Assembly (NCBI RefSeq): GCF_009728145.1
Contig: NZ_WOCA01000004.1
Coordinates: forward strand, 62,001-126,000
DNA from: Ornithinibacillus caprae
Lineage (GTDB): Bacteria; Bacillota; Bacilli; Bacillales; Amphibacillaceae
Reading direction: 5' to 3'
DNA length: 64,000 nucleotides
Shown here piece by piece: positions 50,123-62,532 of this stretch. The notes beneath the pieces are model-generated. The model saw only the letters and a program-made list of their open reading frames with translations, was not told the origin of the DNA and did no database searches. Each line of letters starts with the position of its first letter. Position 1 is the first letter of the stretch. A program made the translations under genes and the position numbers.

Positions 50123-51070
50123 ATGAATCAATCCAAAAAACTAACGGATGGAGCATTATTAACATCTATCTTTATCGTATTATTACTTGTAACGTTTTTT
50201 GTTCCGTTTACATCAATCTTTCTTACGTTTGTACTACCCGTACCATTTATAATTTTTACAGCAAGACATGATTGGAAGCCATCACTAGTTATGTTAACTG
50301 CCGCTATTATTATATCTTCCTTATTTGCAACGATTTTCTCTTTGCCTATAACGGTCATGTCAGGGCTAGGTGGAATGATGATAGGGACTGCTATAAAACG
50401 AGGATTCACGGCCTATGAAACGTGGGCGAGAGGGACAGTTGGTTTTGTAGCTGGTATACTGTTTGCATTATTATTTACGCAGGTTCTATTTGATGTAAAT
50501 ATTATAGATGAAACGAATCTAATGATTGATGAATCAGTACAGATGAGCCGTGCTATGATGGAGCAATTTGGTCTAGAAGAAGAACTATTGGATGAACAGT
50601 TTACGTTAATCGAACAACAATTAGAAATGTTTATTGATTTACTTCCTATGCTAATTGTAATGATGGCTCTCGTACAAGCATTAATTAGTCAATGGGTTGG
50701 GTATAAGGTAATGAATCGTATTGAAGGTCGCAAGCTCCGTTTTCCAAAGTTCCATCAATTACAATTTCCAGTGGCAATTATATGGATTTATTTCTTAGCA
50801 TTAATTATAACGTTATTTCAACCTGATCCCGAGGGAATACTCTTTATTGCATTACAAAATGTGTTAATGCTGGCTGGATTTTTTATGGTTATACAAGGAT
50901 TTTCTTTTATCTTCTTTTACGCACATTATAAAAAAATGTCTAAAGCATTACCAATTATTGTAATCATCATAACCTTGATTTTTTCAATACTATTACTTCC
51001 TTTGGTCCGAATCTTAGGTATAATTGATATAGGGTTTGGCCTAAGAGAGCGTATGAAGAAAAAAGAGTAA
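50123..51070 (+). CDS. yybS: YybS family membrane protein (DUF2232)
   Basis: 315 residues, about eight membrane segments, starting MNQSKKLTDGALLTSIFIVLL. The position before gdpP-rplI-dnaC is that of yybS in B. subtilis. The function is unknown; the N-terminal part has an ECF-S-like look. ATG 50123 follows GGGGTG by 9 nt, better than the GTG at 50111. Confidence 0.9.
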   Translation: MNQSKKLTDGALLTSIFIVLLLVTFFVPFTSIFLTFVLPVPFIIFTARHDWKPSLVMLTAAIIISSLFATIFSLPITVMSGLGGMMIGTAIKRGFTAYETWARGTVGFVAGILFALLFTQVLFDVNIIDETNLMIDESVQMSRAMMEQFGLEEELLDEQFTLIEQQLEMFIDLLPMLIVMMALVQALISQWVGYKVMNRIEGRKLRFPKFHQLQFPVAIIWIYFLALIITLFQPDPEGILFIALQNVLMLAGFFMVIQGFSFIFFYAHYKKMSKALPIIVIIITLIFSILLLPLVRILGIIDIGFGLRERMKKKE

Positions 51071-51171
51071 GAATAAGCTTTTGTAGTAGAAGGCTGAAGA
51101 TACTGTAATGTTAAGGTATCCTTATAAACGGATTACCTGTAATGGTCTTTCTAAGTAGGAGCTGAATGTTA

Positions 51172-53148
51172 ATGCCTGATTTACTAAAGAAACCGACGCT
51201 TAGTAAACATTTATGGATTATATATATTATATCCGCTATATTACTTGGCGTTATTTGGTATTACCAATGGATACTAGGGATGATAATGACGGTCTTATTA
51301 ATTACGTCATTTTATTATAGTGTTCGTAATGAAAAAACAATACTCAATGAAACAGAAAAATATATTTCAACCCTCTCCCACCGTGTGAAAAAGGTTGGCG
51401 AAGAGGCGTTATTAGAAATGCCAATTGGAATTGTATTGTTTTCTGAGGACTACCAAATTGAATGGACGAACCCTTATATGAATCAATTTGCAGATGAAGA
51501 TTCATTAGTAGGGAAATCGTTAAATGTTATTTCCGAAAATTTAATACCAATGATTAAAGAAAATAAAGAAGAAGTTTGGGTTAAGTTAGAGAACTATGAG
51601 TTTCAAACGACGATTAAGAGAGAAGAGCGGCTATTATATTTGTTTGATCGTACCAAACAAACTGAAATTCAAACATTGTACCAAAATGAGCAACCAGTTC
51701 TGTTTATCATCTATCTAGATAATTATGATGAACTTACACAAAACCTTGAAGATACATTAAAGAGTCAGTTGAACTCATATGTTACTTCATTTTTAAGTAA
51801 ATGGTCTCAAAAAAATGGTTTATATATTAAGCGAACATCTCAGGATCGCTTTTTAGCAGTCGGAAACAGAGAAATTCTACAAAAACTAGAAAAGTCTAAG
51901 TTTGATATTTTGGATGAAATGCGTGAGTTAGATACAGAACTTGATATTCCTATTACACTTAGTATAGGAATAGGAGTTGGAAAAAATTCTACATTACCTG
52001 ATCTGGGTGAACTAGCACAATCTAGTCTTGATTTAGCTTTAGGTCGTGGTGGTGACCAAGTAGCCATTAAAGATGATTCTGGAAAAGTTCGTTTCTATGG
52101 TGGTAAAACAAACCCGATGGAAAAACGTACAAGAGTACGAGCTCGAGTAATATCACACGCACTAAAAGATCTAGTTAAAGCAAGTGATAATGTTATTATA
52201 ATGGGACATCAATCACCAGATATGGATTCCATTGGAGCGGCAATAGGGATATTGAACATTGCCCAGACGAATGGAGTTAATGGCTTTATCGTTTTTGATC
52301 CCAATGATGTTGATACAGGTGTTTCACGAATGGTGGAAGCAATTGAAGAAGAAGAGTCACTTTGGCAACATTTCATTGAGCCTGATGATGCAGAAGATAT
52401 TGTAACAAGTCGGAGCTTAATTGTTGTTGTCGATACGCATAAGCCTTCTATGGTAGTTGATAAACGTTTATTAAATAAGACGGAATATAAGGTTGTCATT
52501 GACCATCATCGTCGTGGGGAAGACTTTATTGAAAATCCAACACTAGTTTACATGGAGCCATATGCATCATCAACGGCTGAGCTAGTTACCGAATTGCTAG
52601 AGTACCAGCCAAAAGGAAAAAAACTTACGATGCTAGAAGCTACTGCTTTACTAGCAGGTATTACTGTAGATACAAAGAGCTTTACATTACGAACTGGTTC
52701 GCGAACCTTTGATGCTGCATCATATCTACGTGCAAAAGGTGCGGATACAGTACTGGTTCAGCAATTTCTTAAAGAAGACTTAGATTTATATATAAAAAGA
52801 AGCAAACTTATTGAACGAGCAAAGGTCTATCGTGATACAATTGCTATTGCAAAAGCAAAGCCAGATGATATTTATGGGGCAGTGTTAATTGCTCAAACAG
52901 CAGATACACTGTTAACCATGAGTGGTATTAATGCATCATTTGTTATTTCAAAACGTAGTGATGGAAGAGTTGGGATTAGCGCTCGGTCACTTGGCGAAAT
53001 TAATGTTCAAGTCATTATGGAAAAAATGGATGGTGGCGGGCATTTAACAAATGCAGCTACTCAAATAGAAGATACAACGATTGATGACGCAGAAGCACTT
53101 TTAAAGGATATATTAGATGAATATTATGAGGGGAGAGAATCGGAATGA
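51172..53148 (+). CDS. gdpP: c-di-AMP phosphodiesterase GdpP
   Basis: 658 residues: two N-terminal membrane helices (about 12-52), a PAS-like heme-binding region (about 80-150), a degenerate GGDEF (about 170-300) and DHH/DHHA1 domains with [30 protein letters not shown] and a final [13 protein letters not shown]. It hydrolyses c-di-AMP to pApA and so tunes potassium and wall homeostasis. Start at ATG 51172 (MPDLL) aligns with B. subtilis; ATG 51166 is possible. rplI overlaps by ATGA. Confidence 0.96.
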   Translation: MPDLLKKPTLSKHLWIIYIISAILLGVIWYYQWILGMIMTVLLITSFYYSVRNEKTILNETEKYISTLSHRVKKVGEEALLEMPIGIVLFSEDYQIEWTNPYMNQFADEDSLVGKSLNVISENLIPMIKENKEEVWVKLENYEFQTTIKREERLLYLFDRTKQTEIQTLYQNEQPVLFIIYLDNYDELTQNLEDTLKSQLNSYVTSFLSKWSQKNGLYIKRTSQDRFLAVGNREILQKLEKSKFDILDEMRELDTELDIPITLSIGIGVGKNSTLPDLGELAQSSLDLALGRGGDQVAIKDDSGKVRFYGGKTNPMEKRTRVRARVISHALKDLVKASDNVIIMGHQSPDMDSIGAAIGILNIAQTNGVNGFIVFDPNDVDTGVSRMVEAIEEEESLWQHFIEPDDAEDIVTSRSLIVVVDTHKPSMVVDKRLLNKTEYKVVIDHHRRGEDFIENPTLVYMEPYASSTAELVTELLEYQPKGKKLTMLEATALLAGITVDTKSFTLRTGSRTFDAASYLRAKGADTVLVQQFLKEDLDLYIKRSKLIERAKVYRDTIAIAKAKPDDIYGAVLIAQTADTLLTMSGINASFVISKRSDGRVGISARSLGEINVQVIMEKMDGGGHLTNAATQIEDTTIDDAEALLKDILDEYYEGRESE

Positions 53149-53591
53149 AAGTAATTTTCTTAAAGGATGTTAAAGGAAAAGGGAAAAAAGGAGACGTAAA
53201 GAACGTTTCTGACGGATATGCGCGTAATTATTTGTTGAAAAACAATTTAGCAAAAGAAGCTACACAAGGAAATATGAAAGCATTAGAGGCACAAAAGAAG
53301 AAAACGGCTCAATTAGAACAACAAGAAAAAGATGAAGCAGTTAAATTAAAAGAAACATTAGCAGAACTAACCGTTGAAATAAAAGCTAAATCTGGTGAAG
53401 GTGGCCGTTTGTTTGGTTCGATCACGAGTAAGCAAATAGCTGAAGTATTAAATAAAGAGCATGGCCATAAAATCGACAAACGTAAAATTGAATTAGATCA
53501 ACCGATTCGTGCATTAGGATATACAAATGTTCCAGTTAAACTTCATCCAGAAGTAACAGGAACTGTGAAAGTTCATGTTGTTGAACAATAG
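53145..53591 (+). CDS. rplI: 50S ribosomal protein L9
   Basis: 148 residues, [21 protein letters not shown], long central helix, C-terminal domain. Start overlaps the gdpP stop (ATGA). It binds 23S domain V. Confidence 0.98.
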   Translation: MKVIFLKDVKGKGKKGDVKNVSDGYARNYLLKNNLAKEATQGNMKALEAQKKKTAQLEQQEKDEAVKLKETLAELTVEIKAKSGEGGRLFGSITSKQIAEVLNKEHGHKIDKRKIELDQPIRALGYTNVPVKLHPEVTGTVKVHVVEQ

Positions 53592-53635
53592 AAATCGAAC
53601 TGGAAAAGGTCTCTCAAGTAAAGGAGGAACAATGA

Positions 53636-55006
53636 ATGAGTGAATGGAATGATCGCACTCCACCACATAATTTAGAAGCAGAGCAAGCGGTTATCGGTGC
53701 AATCTTTCTTGAACCAGAGGCATTTTCAACAGCGTCTGAATTACTGGTGCCGGAGGATTTTTATCGTGCAAGTCACCAACGCATTTTTGCTACGATGTTA
53801 AGTCTTGCCGATAAAGGGGAACCGATTGACCTTGTGACAGTAACCACGTCACTTTCAAATAGTAAACAATTAGAGGAAGCTGGAGGAGTATCTTATTTAT
53901 CAGAGGTAGCCGAAAGTGTTCCTACTGCTGCTAATATCGAATATTACAGTAAAATTGTTGAGGAAAAATCCGTTTTAAGACGATTAATTCGTACGGCTAC
54001 AGATATTGTTACCAATACCTTCGATAAAGAAGATGAAGTAGAAGACGTTTTAAATGAAGCGGAAAAAAACATCTTAGAAGTATCAGGGCGAAAAAATTCA
54101 GGAGCCTTTAAAGCAATAAAAGATGTCCTTATTGAAGTGTATGATAGTATTGAACAATTGCATCATAATGATGCGGAGGTAACAGGTGTCCCAACAGGTT
54201 ACCGGGATCTAGATAAAATGACGTCAGGATTCCAGCGAAATGATTTAATTATTATTGCGGCTCGTCCTTCTGTTGGTAAAACAGCTTTTGCATTAAATAT
54301 TGCCCAAAATGTTGCCGTAAAAACAGATGAAAATGTTGCTATCTTTAGTTTGGAGATGGGAGCAGAACAACTTGTTCAGCGTATGTTATGTGCTGAGGGA
54401 AATATCGATGCCCAACGTCTACGTACGGGGTCATTACAAGCAGATGACTGGAGTAAATTAACAATGGCAATGGGATCATTATCGAATGCAGGGATCTATA
54501 TTGACGATACTCCAGGTATTCGCGTAAGTGAGATCCGTTCGAAGTGTCGTAGATTAAAGCAAGAACATGGATTAGGAATGATTTTAATTGATTACTTACA
54601 GCTAATCCAAGGAAGTTCAAAGAATGGTGAAAACAGACAGCAGGAAGTTTCAGAGATTTCTAGATCATTGAAAGGTCTTGCACGTGAATTAAATGTTCCA
54701 CTAATTGCTTTATCACAGTTATCACGTGGTGTAGAACAACGTCAGGACAAGCGTCCAATGATGTCCGACTTACGTGAATCTGGAAGTATTGAGCAGGATG
54801 CTGATATTGTTGGATTCTTGTATCGTGATGATTACTATGATAAGGAATCAGAAAAACAAAACATTATAGAAATTATCCTTGCAAAGCAACGTAATGGTCC
54901 AGTAGGCACCGTAGAACTTGCCTTTGTTAAGGAGTATAATAAATTCGTAGATTTAGATCACCGCTATCAAGAAAGCGATGTTCCACCAGAACCAATTCAA
55001 GTTTAA
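53636..55006 (+). CDS. dnaC: Replicative DNA helicase
   Basis: 456 residues. N-terminal DnaB domain (PPHNLEAEQAVIGAIFLEPE), RecA-like C-terminal with Walker A AARPSVGKTAFALNIA and ILIDYLQLIQG. It is the hexameric fork helicase (named dnaC in B. subtilis). AAAGGAGG 8 nt before ATG. gdpP-rplI-dnaC form one run. Confidence 0.98.
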   Translation: MSEWNDRTPPHNLEAEQAVIGAIFLEPEAFSTASELLVPEDFYRASHQRIFATMLSLADKGEPIDLVTVTTSLSNSKQLEEAGGVSYLSEVAESVPTAANIEYYSKIVEEKSVLRRLIRTATDIVTNTFDKEDEVEDVLNEAEKNILEVSGRKNSGAFKAIKDVLIEVYDSIEQLHHNDAEVTGVPTGYRDLDKMTSGFQRNDLIIIAARPSVGKTAFALNIAQNVAVKTDENVAIFSLEMGAEQLVQRMLCAEGNIDAQRLRTGSLQADDWSKLTMAMGSLSNAGIYIDDTPGIRVSEIRSKCRRLKQEHGLGMILIDYLQLIQGSSKNGENRQQEVSEISRSLKGLARELNVPLIALSQLSRGVEQRQDKRPMMSDLRESGSIEQDADIVGFLYRDDYYDKESEKQNIIEIILAKQRNGPVGTVELAFVKEYNKFVDLDHRYQESDVPPEPIQV

Positions 55007-55031
55007 AAACAGCCATATGGCTGTTTTTTTA
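55004..55031 (+). terminator. Terminator of dnaC
   Basis: AAAACAGCC-ATAT-GGCTGTTTTTTT directly overlapping the stop codon region. Confidence 0.9.
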
Positions 55032-55090
55032 TGCTTTTTTAAGATAGGTTCATTTTTATCTAAAACAGGCGAGAACCCCCCATCTTCAAG

Positions 55091-55157
55091 GTACAGTACA
55101 TTACACCTCAAATTTTCACCAAGTTTCTCATACAATAAGTTACTTCGCATTCTACAC
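55091..55157 (-). repeat. Left-end fragment of the MITE-like family (M5)
   Basis: On the minus strand: GTAGAATGCGAAGTAACTTA, then GTATGAGAAACTTGG and GTGTAATGTAC, matching the left end of M1. The internal palindrome and right end are missing. Confidence 0.6.
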
Positions 55158-55203
55158 CCATTACATATCAACACTCACTACGTAAAACCATTTTAAATCG
55201 AAC

Positions 55204-55247
55204 AATACCGAACAATAGATTCATATATTAATATATTATTCGTATTT
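55204..55247. promoter_or_regulatory. PurR operator (PurBoxes) of purA
   Basis: AATACCGAACAAT (55204-55216) fits the PurBox AWWWCCGAACWWT exactly. A weaker inverted box ATTATTCGTATTT (55235-55247) lies 18 bp downstream. Purine-responsive repression of purA is expected. Confidence 0.8.
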
Positions 55248-55250
55248 ACA

Positions 55251-55279
55251 TTGACTATGAACAAAGATACTGTTAAAAT
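55251..55279 (+). promoter_or_regulatory. purA promoter (sigma-A type)
   Basis: TTGACT (55251-55256), 17-bp spacer and TAAAAT (55274-55279), just after the PurBoxes. Confidence 0.75.
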
Positions 55280-55314
55280 TACACATGGAAATTACAAAAA
55301 AACAAATGATTTGA

Positions 55315-56619
<1,305 letters not shown>

Positions 56620-56620
56620 A

Positions 56621-56668
56621 CGAAAAGGGATCGCACTAGGTAAAATAGTACGATCCCTTTTCATTTTC
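56621..56668 (+). terminator. Terminator of purA
   Basis: AAAAGGGATCG and CGATCCCTTTT with loop; T-rich tail TTTTCATTTTCC. Confidence 0.85.
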
Positions 56669-56772
56669 CTATTCCATACAATTGAAATAGACAAGCTTTC
56701 TAAATATCCTTACATAATTAGCTAAAATTCAGAGCGATTTCATGCAAATCATGATACATTTCGTAATAATTA

Positions 56773-56893
56773 TGTAAAATAAATGTCATATTATGGATTA
56801 ATCATTGCTTCAAATGTGGATTTTCTACCTCATTCGATGGGAAATTAGTGTCTTATAGTAAAAATATGTAATTTATTATACATTTTCTTTACA
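56773..56893. promoter_or_regulatory. Candidate WalR boxes upstream of the M23 hydrolase gene
   Basis: TGTAAA-N5-TGTCAT on the plus strand (56773-56789) and TGTAAA-N5-TGTATA on the minus strand (56893-56877) each differ by one base from TGTWAH-N5-TGTWAH. The remaining sequence from 56670 to 57026 is A+T-rich with no gene seen. Confidence 0.45.
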
Positions 56894-57026
56894 TTATCTT
56901 AAATAAGGTTCCCTAATACTAAGGTCCTATGGTAGATTAGTAGAGGAGAAATTGAGAAAGTCTATTAATCTAAACGATAATTATTTATATATATAATAGG
57001 AACAATGGTAAGGGGGAATTACCAGC

Positions 57027-58490
57027 GTGTTTGATCGAAAAAACAAACCAAAGAGTATGTTTAAACGAATTACAATTGCAACATCGTTAGCATTAATCTT
57101 TACATATGGAAGTGTTTATGCTGATGACGAAAAGCTAGAAACGGTTTACCATGTGTATGTTGATGGTGAACATATTGGTAAAGTGAATGATAGAACGATA
57201 GTTGAAGATATATTAGAGGATACATTAGCATCTCAAGTTGATAAATATGAAGAAGAAATAGACATCACAATTGGTGAAGATGTCTCTATCGTATCTGAAA
57301 AAGTATTTAACCCAAAATTTAATAATGACTATGTTACTAGTTTTCTAGAGGACGAGCTAACGATAAAAGCGGAATCCGTTCAACTTAAAATTGGTGATAA
57401 TGTTGTAGGTTATTTTAATGACCAAGAAACTGCTAAACAAGTTATAGAAAACTATAAAGCGAAATACGTTGGTCAAGAGATCTTAGATAAGATTCAATCC
57501 ACTGACCAAGCAGTACTAGATGCAGACGTACCTAAAACTGCTAATGTTCCAAAAGAGATCAATGATCTCAAAGTAGGTGACTCTATTATATTAGACGTTA
57601 CATTATCAGAAGAAGTTTCATTTTCTGATGAAAAAATTGAACCGGATGAGATCTTAACGGTGAAACAAGGATTAGAATTACTTGAAAAAGGTACGTTAAC
57701 CGAGGAAACACATGAAGTACAAGAAGGTGAAGTACTTGGTGAAATAGCTAGTAATTATAATTTAACAACGAAAAAATTACTAGAATTAAATCTAGATTTA
57801 ACAGAGGATTCTCTACTACAAATAGGGCAAGAACTCAATGTAACAGAACTTAAGCCTTTTGTTGATGTTGTTGTGATCAAAGAAGAAAAACAAGAAGAAA
57901 CAATTAGCTATCAAACAGAAGTAGAAGAATCAGATGAAATATATAAAGGTGAAGAGGAAGTTAAACAAAACGGTTCTGATGGTAAAAAAGAAGTACATTA
58001 CCAAGTGGTAATTCGAAATGGCAAAGTAACGGAACGTGAAGTACTAGAAGAAAAAACTACAAAAGAGCCAGTAGATGAAGTAATTGTAAAAGGAACAAAA
58101 GTCATTTCATCACGTGGTACTGGATCGTTGAGTTGGCCTGCTGTTGGTGGTTATGTTTCCAGTCATGTTGGACAACGCTGGGGAAGAATGCATAAAGGAA
58201 TCGACATTGCAAGACCGAGTAATCGTTCCATATTAGCAGCAGATAATGGGGTTGTAACGGAAGCTCGTTATGATGGTGGATTAGGAAACAAGATTGTAAT
58301 CAATCATAATAATGGTCTTAAAACTGTTTATGGTCATTTATCCTCTATCGATGTTAGTGTTGGACAAACGGTTGAAAAAGGTATGAAAATAGGGGTTATG
58401 GGTTCAACCGGTAATTCTACAGGAGTTCATTTACATTTTGAAGTATATAAAAATGGATCCCTACAAAACCCAATGGATTATTTGAAATAG
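57027..58490 (+). CDS. Secreted M23 peptidoglycan endopeptidase with LysM and G5 domains
   Basis: 487 residues. Signal peptide (about 1-32, ending VYA), a repeated beta region (about 35-215), LysM (about 233-275, HEVQEGEVLGEIASNYNLTTKKLLELN), G5 (about 285-358) and a C-terminal LytM/M23 domain with HKGIDIA and HLHFEVY zinc ligands. It should cleave wall cross-links outside the cell. GTG 57027 start follows AAGGGGG. It lies directly ahead of walRK, suggesting control by WalR; the order in B. subtilis differs. Confidence 0.92.
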   Translation: MFDRKNKPKSMFKRITIATSLALIFTYGSVYADDEKLETVYHVYVDGEHIGKVNDRTIVEDILEDTLASQVDKYEEEIDITIGEDVSIVSEKVFNPKFNNDYVTSFLEDELTIKAESVQLKIGDNVVGYFNDQETAKQVIENYKAKYVGQEILDKIQSTDQAVLDADVPKTANVPKEINDLKVGDSIILDVTLSEEVSFSDEKIEPDEILTVKQGLELLEKGTLTEETHEVQEGEVLGEIASNYNLTTKKLLELNLDLTEDSLLQIGQELNVTELKPFVDVVVIKEEKQEETISYQTEVEESDEIYKGEEEVKQNGSDGKKEVHYQVVIRNGKVTEREVLEEKTTKEPVDEVIVKGTKVISSRGTGSLSWPAVGGYVSSHVGQRWGRMHKGIDIARPSNRSILAADNGVVTEARYDGGLGNKIVINHNNGLKTVYGHLSSIDVSVGQTVEKGMKIGVMGSTGNSTGVHLHFEVYKNGSLQNPMDYLK

Positions 58491-58545
58491 GAAACAGGCT
58501 AGTTTCAGGAAAGCTGAACTAGCCTGTTTCATTTCATTTTTATCA
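58491..58545 (+). terminator. Terminator of the M23 gene
   Basis: AAACAGGCTAGTT and AACTAGCCTGTTT with a CAG/CTG extension, then a T-rich tail. Confidence 0.88.
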
Positions 58546-58689
58546 AGTTATCCGTTCACGAAAACACTTGTAAAATCAAGGAAAGACATTTCTCACAAAG
58601 TACGATAAAATAGATACTATACGTGCATAGTAATAACAAACTAAATTCTATAGATAAAATTTTACCTAAAAAATAAAGGATGTGTTATT

Positions 58690-59394
58690 GTGTCTCAAAA
58701 AATATTAGTAGTAGACGATGAGCAACCAATTGCAGACATATTGAAATTTAACCTGGAAAAAGAAGGATATGAGGTTGTTTGTGCTTATGATGGAGATGAA
58801 GCAGTAAATTTAGCTAATTCAGAAACACCTGACTTAGTTTTATTAGATATTATGTTACCGAATAAGGATGGTTATGAGGTTTGTAAAGAAATTCGTAAAA
58901 CCCAAATAATGCCGATTATCATGTTAACAGCAAAAGACTCGGAGATCGATAAAGTTCTTGGATTAGAATTAGGTGCAGATGATTATGTAACGAAGCCATT
59001 TAGCAACCGTGAATTGATCGCACGCGTAAAAGCAAATCTCAGACGTCAACAACACGCTCCAGAGGATTCTACTAGTGGAACAAAGGATATTAGTATTGGA
59101 GCACTAGTGATTCACCCAGATGCATATACGGTGACACGCGATGGCGTTCAAATTGAACTTACACATCGTGAGTTTGAGCTATTACACTATCTAGCTCGTC
59201 ATATTGGACAAGTAATGACTCGTGAACATTTATTAGAAACCGTTTGGGGATATGACTATTTTGGTGATGTGCGAACAGTCGATGTTACTGTGAGAAGGCT
59301 ACGTGAAAAAATAGAGGAGAATCCAAGTAACCCAGTGTGGATCGTAACCCGCCGTGGTGTTGGTTATTACTTGCGTAACCCTGAGCAGGAGTAG
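58690..59394 (+). CDS. walR: Response regulator WalR (YycF)
   Basis: 234 residues, OmpR family: receiver with D9-D10 and acceptor D53 ([11 protein letters not shown]), K in TKPFS, and winged helix C-terminus ([42 protein letters not shown]). It is the essential regulator of cell-wall hydrolases. GTG 58690 follows AAGGA by 9 nt. First gene of walRK-yycHIJ. Confidence 0.98.
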   Translation: MSQKILVVDDEQPIADILKFNLEKEGYEVVCAYDGDEAVNLANSETPDLVLLDIMLPNKDGYEVCKEIRKTQIMPIIMLTAKDSEIDKVLGLELGADDYVTKPFSNRELIARVKANLRRQQHAPEDSTSGTKDISIGALVIHPDAYTVTRDGVQIELTHREFELLHYLARHIGQVMTREHLLETVWGYDYFGDVRTVDVTVRRLREKIEENPSNPVWIVTRRGVGYYLRNPEQE

Positions 59395-59399
59395 GTATT

Positions 59400-61232
59400 A
59401 TGCATAAGGTAGGTTTCTTTCGTTCGATACAATTAAAGTTTATCATAATTTACGTTTTACTTTTACTTGTAGCTGTTCAAATAATTGGTTCGTACTTTGG
59501 AACACAATTAAAAGAAGAACTAGAAGGCAACCATGAGGAAGCAATTGATAATCATGTTGAAATATTAAGCTATTATTTACGGGATGCGTTTATGAAGGAA
59601 CGCCCAGAAGATGATAATGTGCCAACACTAGTTGAAGAAATTCAAGGTACAATACGTGATATTGATACAGATAGTAAATGGAGTGTACTGGTAGTAAATA
59701 ATCAAAGCACAGTACTAGCGACAAATGATTTTTCAAAAGAGAATAATATTGGGAAGAAGATATTTCGAGATATTATCCAAAAATCCATATTTGTAAAAAC
59801 GGAGCAATCTAGTCGTTATATTGAGCGAGAAACAGATAACCGTTTGTATGTGAAGTCGGTTCCTATTTTAGATGACGAAAATAATGTATTAGGTGCTATT
59901 TATGTGGAGTCTTCATTGGAAAATGTTTATAAACAATTAGATAGTATCAATACGATATTTTTTAGGGGATCTGTATTAGCAATTTTTATTTCTGCGTGTA
60001 TTGGTATTTTAGTTGCAAGAACCATTACAAAACCGATTAAAGAAATGAGAAGACAAGCACAAACTATGTCAAGAGGGGACTTTTCTCAAAAAGTTAATGT
60101 ATATGGGTTGGATGAAATTGGCCAGCTTGCAATGACCTTTAATGATTTAAATGATCGGTTGAGACTTTCCTATGCAAAAACGGAAGAGGAAACTCGAAAG
60201 TTAAATTCTGTGTTAGAAAATATGTCTGATGGTGTAATAGCTACCGATGAAACAGGTGCTGTAACTTTAATGAATGAAGCTGCAGGAATATTATTAGGGC
60301 AGAGCCCTGATGAGAGTCACGGCAAGTTTCTATTGGATGTATTAAATTTAGATGAAAAAGTAGTAGATATTACAGAATTGCAAGATAGTGGATCGATGAT
60401 TATTGATTTTAGCGAAGACGACTCTATCTTTATGATCCGAGCGAATTTTTCAACTGTCACAGATGAAGAAGATGTGATTACAGGATTTATTACAGTAATT
60501 AGTGATGTAACTGAACAGGAAAAACTAGAGCAAGACCGTCGTGAGTTTGTTTCGGATGTATCTCATGAATTGCGAACGCCTTTAACAACCATGCGTAGTT
60601 ATATTGAAGCTTTAACAGATGGAGCATGGCAAAACAAAGAAATTGCCCCGAAATTCCTAGAGGTTACACAAAATGAAACAGAACGAATGATTCGAATGGT
60701 TAATGACTTGTTACAGCTATCAAGGATGGATACGAAGGATTATACGTTACAACGAGAGCGTACGGAATTCATTACGTATTTCCACCATATTATTGACCGA
60801 TTTGAAATGAATATTCCTGAACATATTACGCTTGAAAGAGAATTACCGAAGGAGAGACTCTACGTATTAATTGATCAAGATAAACTAACACAAGTATTAG
60901 ATAATATTATTTCTAATGCGATTAAATATTCACCAGAGGGTGGAAAAATTACCTTTAACGTAATGAAGCAAAAATATCAATTAGTAGTTGCAGTAGAAGA
61001 TCAAGGTATTGGAATAGCCTACGATAAACTGGATAAGATATTTGATCGTTTCTTCCGAACAGATAAAGCAAGGACTAGAAAGTTGGGTGGAACTGGCTTA
61101 GGATTAGCTATATCTAAAGAGTTTGTAGAAGCACATCACGGTAAGATTTGGGCGAAAAGCAAAGAAGGTAAAGGAACAACTATTTTCTTTACACTACCGC
61201 TACTAGGCAAGAAGCGGAGGGTTAAGTCATGA
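59400..61232 (+). CDS. walK: Sensor histidine kinase WalK (YycG)
   Basis: 610 residues: TM1 (about 13-33), extracytoplasmic Cache-like domain, TM2 (about 182-204), HAMP (about 205-257), PAS (about 262-370), HisKA with H389 in VSHELRTPLTTM, HATPase (NIISNAIKYSPEGG, DQGIGI, GGTGLGLAIS). It senses wall state and phosphorylates WalR. It starts 5 nt after walR. Confidence 0.98.
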   Translation: MHKVGFFRSIQLKFIIIYVLLLLVAVQIIGSYFGTQLKEELEGNHEEAIDNHVEILSYYLRDAFMKERPEDDNVPTLVEEIQGTIRDIDTDSKWSVLVVNNQSTVLATNDFSKENNIGKKIFRDIIQKSIFVKTEQSSRYIERETDNRLYVKSVPILDDENNVLGAIYVESSLENVYKQLDSINTIFFRGSVLAIFISACIGILVARTITKPIKEMRRQAQTMSRGDFSQKVNVYGLDEIGQLAMTFNDLNDRLRLSYAKTEEETRKLNSVLENMSDGVIATDETGAVTLMNEAAGILLGQSPDESHGKFLLDVLNLDEKVVDITELQDSGSMIIDFSEDDSIFMIRANFSTVTDEEDVITGFITVISDVTEQEKLEQDRREFVSDVSHELRTPLTTMRSYIEALTDGAWQNKEIAPKFLEVTQNETERMIRMVNDLLQLSRMDTKDYTLQRERTEFITYFHHIIDRFEMNIPEHITLERELPKERLYVLIDQDKLTQVLDNIISNAIKYSPEGGKITFNVMKQKYQLVVAVEDQGIGIAYDKLDKIFDRFFRTDKARTRKLGGTGLGLAISKEFVEAHHGKIWAKSKEGKGTTIFFTLPLLGKKRRVKS

Positions 61233-62530
61233 AGTTTGAAACAATAAAAACCTATGTATTATTTTTATTAATAGGAATTAGCTTGCTTCTTACGTTTAGT
61301 TTGTGGAGTAACGAATTAGATGGAGATTATTTATCATCTGATGTACTGAATGAGGAAGATTTTAATTTGGGTGGCAAGGAGTTATCCAAAAGAGAAATAA
61401 TTACTCCTTCTAACATAATATTTGAGAAATACCATCATTATTATGGATTCTCACACCCACAGGATAGTCTAGCACTATATCGTGATATGCAGTCCTGGGT
61501 ACTGTATGATTATAGAGAGGCTGAAGCAAATGGACGTCCTAATGATAATAATCAAGTTGAAATTATATTTCCAATGGAATTACCAATGGAAATCGTTCCA
61601 AGCTTATTTAAGTTAAACGATGATGATGATGAAGATTTGATGCCTTCTTGGTCGTTCCAACGTGCTTTTATTACCTTTGAAAGCAGCAAGACATTGACCA
61701 TCCAATTTTTATCGGTCGATGGCCGTGAGCAAGTAAAGTTTGATATAAATAGCCCTACAAAGCACGATATGCTTATGGATTATATCACTAACTTAGAGGG
61801 ACTTATTGAATATACGGTATTACAAGAAAAGGAAATGCCAATTTACTTTCCAAATGGTGAATTAACAATGTCAACCCGTTCCTATGCATTTGATACCGTT
61901 GATTCACTTAAATTAGTGAATGCTCTATTTACAAATCCAAAAGAAGTTATAACAAATCCTCGGGGTAGTGAAACGTATTATCAAGATGGACAGCGTACCA
62001 TGATGATTTCAGAGGATAAAAGGAGTATGGAGTATACGAACCCTCAAGAAACTAGTTATGACATCATAAGTCCAATAGAATTGCTTGATAATAGTATTAC
62101 TAATATTAATGAATATAAAGGCTGGATTAATAATTATCGGTTGCAATCAATTAATACGGCAGAAAATATTATTCGATATCAAATGTATGTGGATGCTTAT
62201 CCAGTCTTTGATCATAACAGCGTGCTAAATATTATTGAACAGCAATGGCGTAATAATGGGCTTTATCAATATAGTAGTCCATTAATTTCTCTTAATAATT
62301 CATACCCGTCTCTAGAAGAAGTTACGCTGCCTTCAGGTAGAGAGATTAGTCATGCAATAAAAAGCAACGATAAATACAATTTAGATGATATAAGAGATAT
62401 ACAAATCGGTTACCGTATCTATGTTACAGAGAAAACGATCGTAAAATTAGAACCCGCTTGGTTCATAGATATTAATGGGCGCTGGGAAGAAGTTAGTATA
62501 GACGATACACACAGTAAAGGGGTGAGCTGA
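61229..62530 (+). CDS. yycH: WalK-regulating protein YycH
   Basis: 433 residues. One N-terminal membrane helix (about 9-25), then an extracytoplasmic region with the YycH fold. With YycI it inhibits WalK through the membrane helices in B. subtilis. It overlaps walK by ATGA. Divergent in sequence but clear by position and topology. Confidence 0.93.
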   Translation: MKFETIKTYVLFLLIGISLLLTFSLWSNELDGDYLSSDVLNEEDFNLGGKELSKREIITPSNIIFEKYHHYYGFSHPQDSLALYRDMQSWVLYDYREAEANGRPNDNNQVEIIFPMELPMEIVPSLFKLNDDDDEDLMPSWSFQRAFITFESSKTLTIQFLSVDGREQVKFDINSPTKHDMLMDYITNLEGLIEYTVLQEKEMPIYFPNGELTMSTRSYAFDTVDSLKLVNALFTNPKEVITNPRGSETYYQDGQRTMMISEDKRSMEYTNPQETSYDIISPIELLDNSITNINEYKGWINNYRLQSINTAENIIRYQMYVDAYPVFDHNSVLNIIEQQWRNNGLYQYSSPLISLNNSYPSLEEVTLPSGREISHAIKSNDKYNLDDIRDIQIGYRIYVTEKTIVKLEPAWFIDINGRWEEVSIDDTHSKGVS

Positions 62531-62532
62531 GG

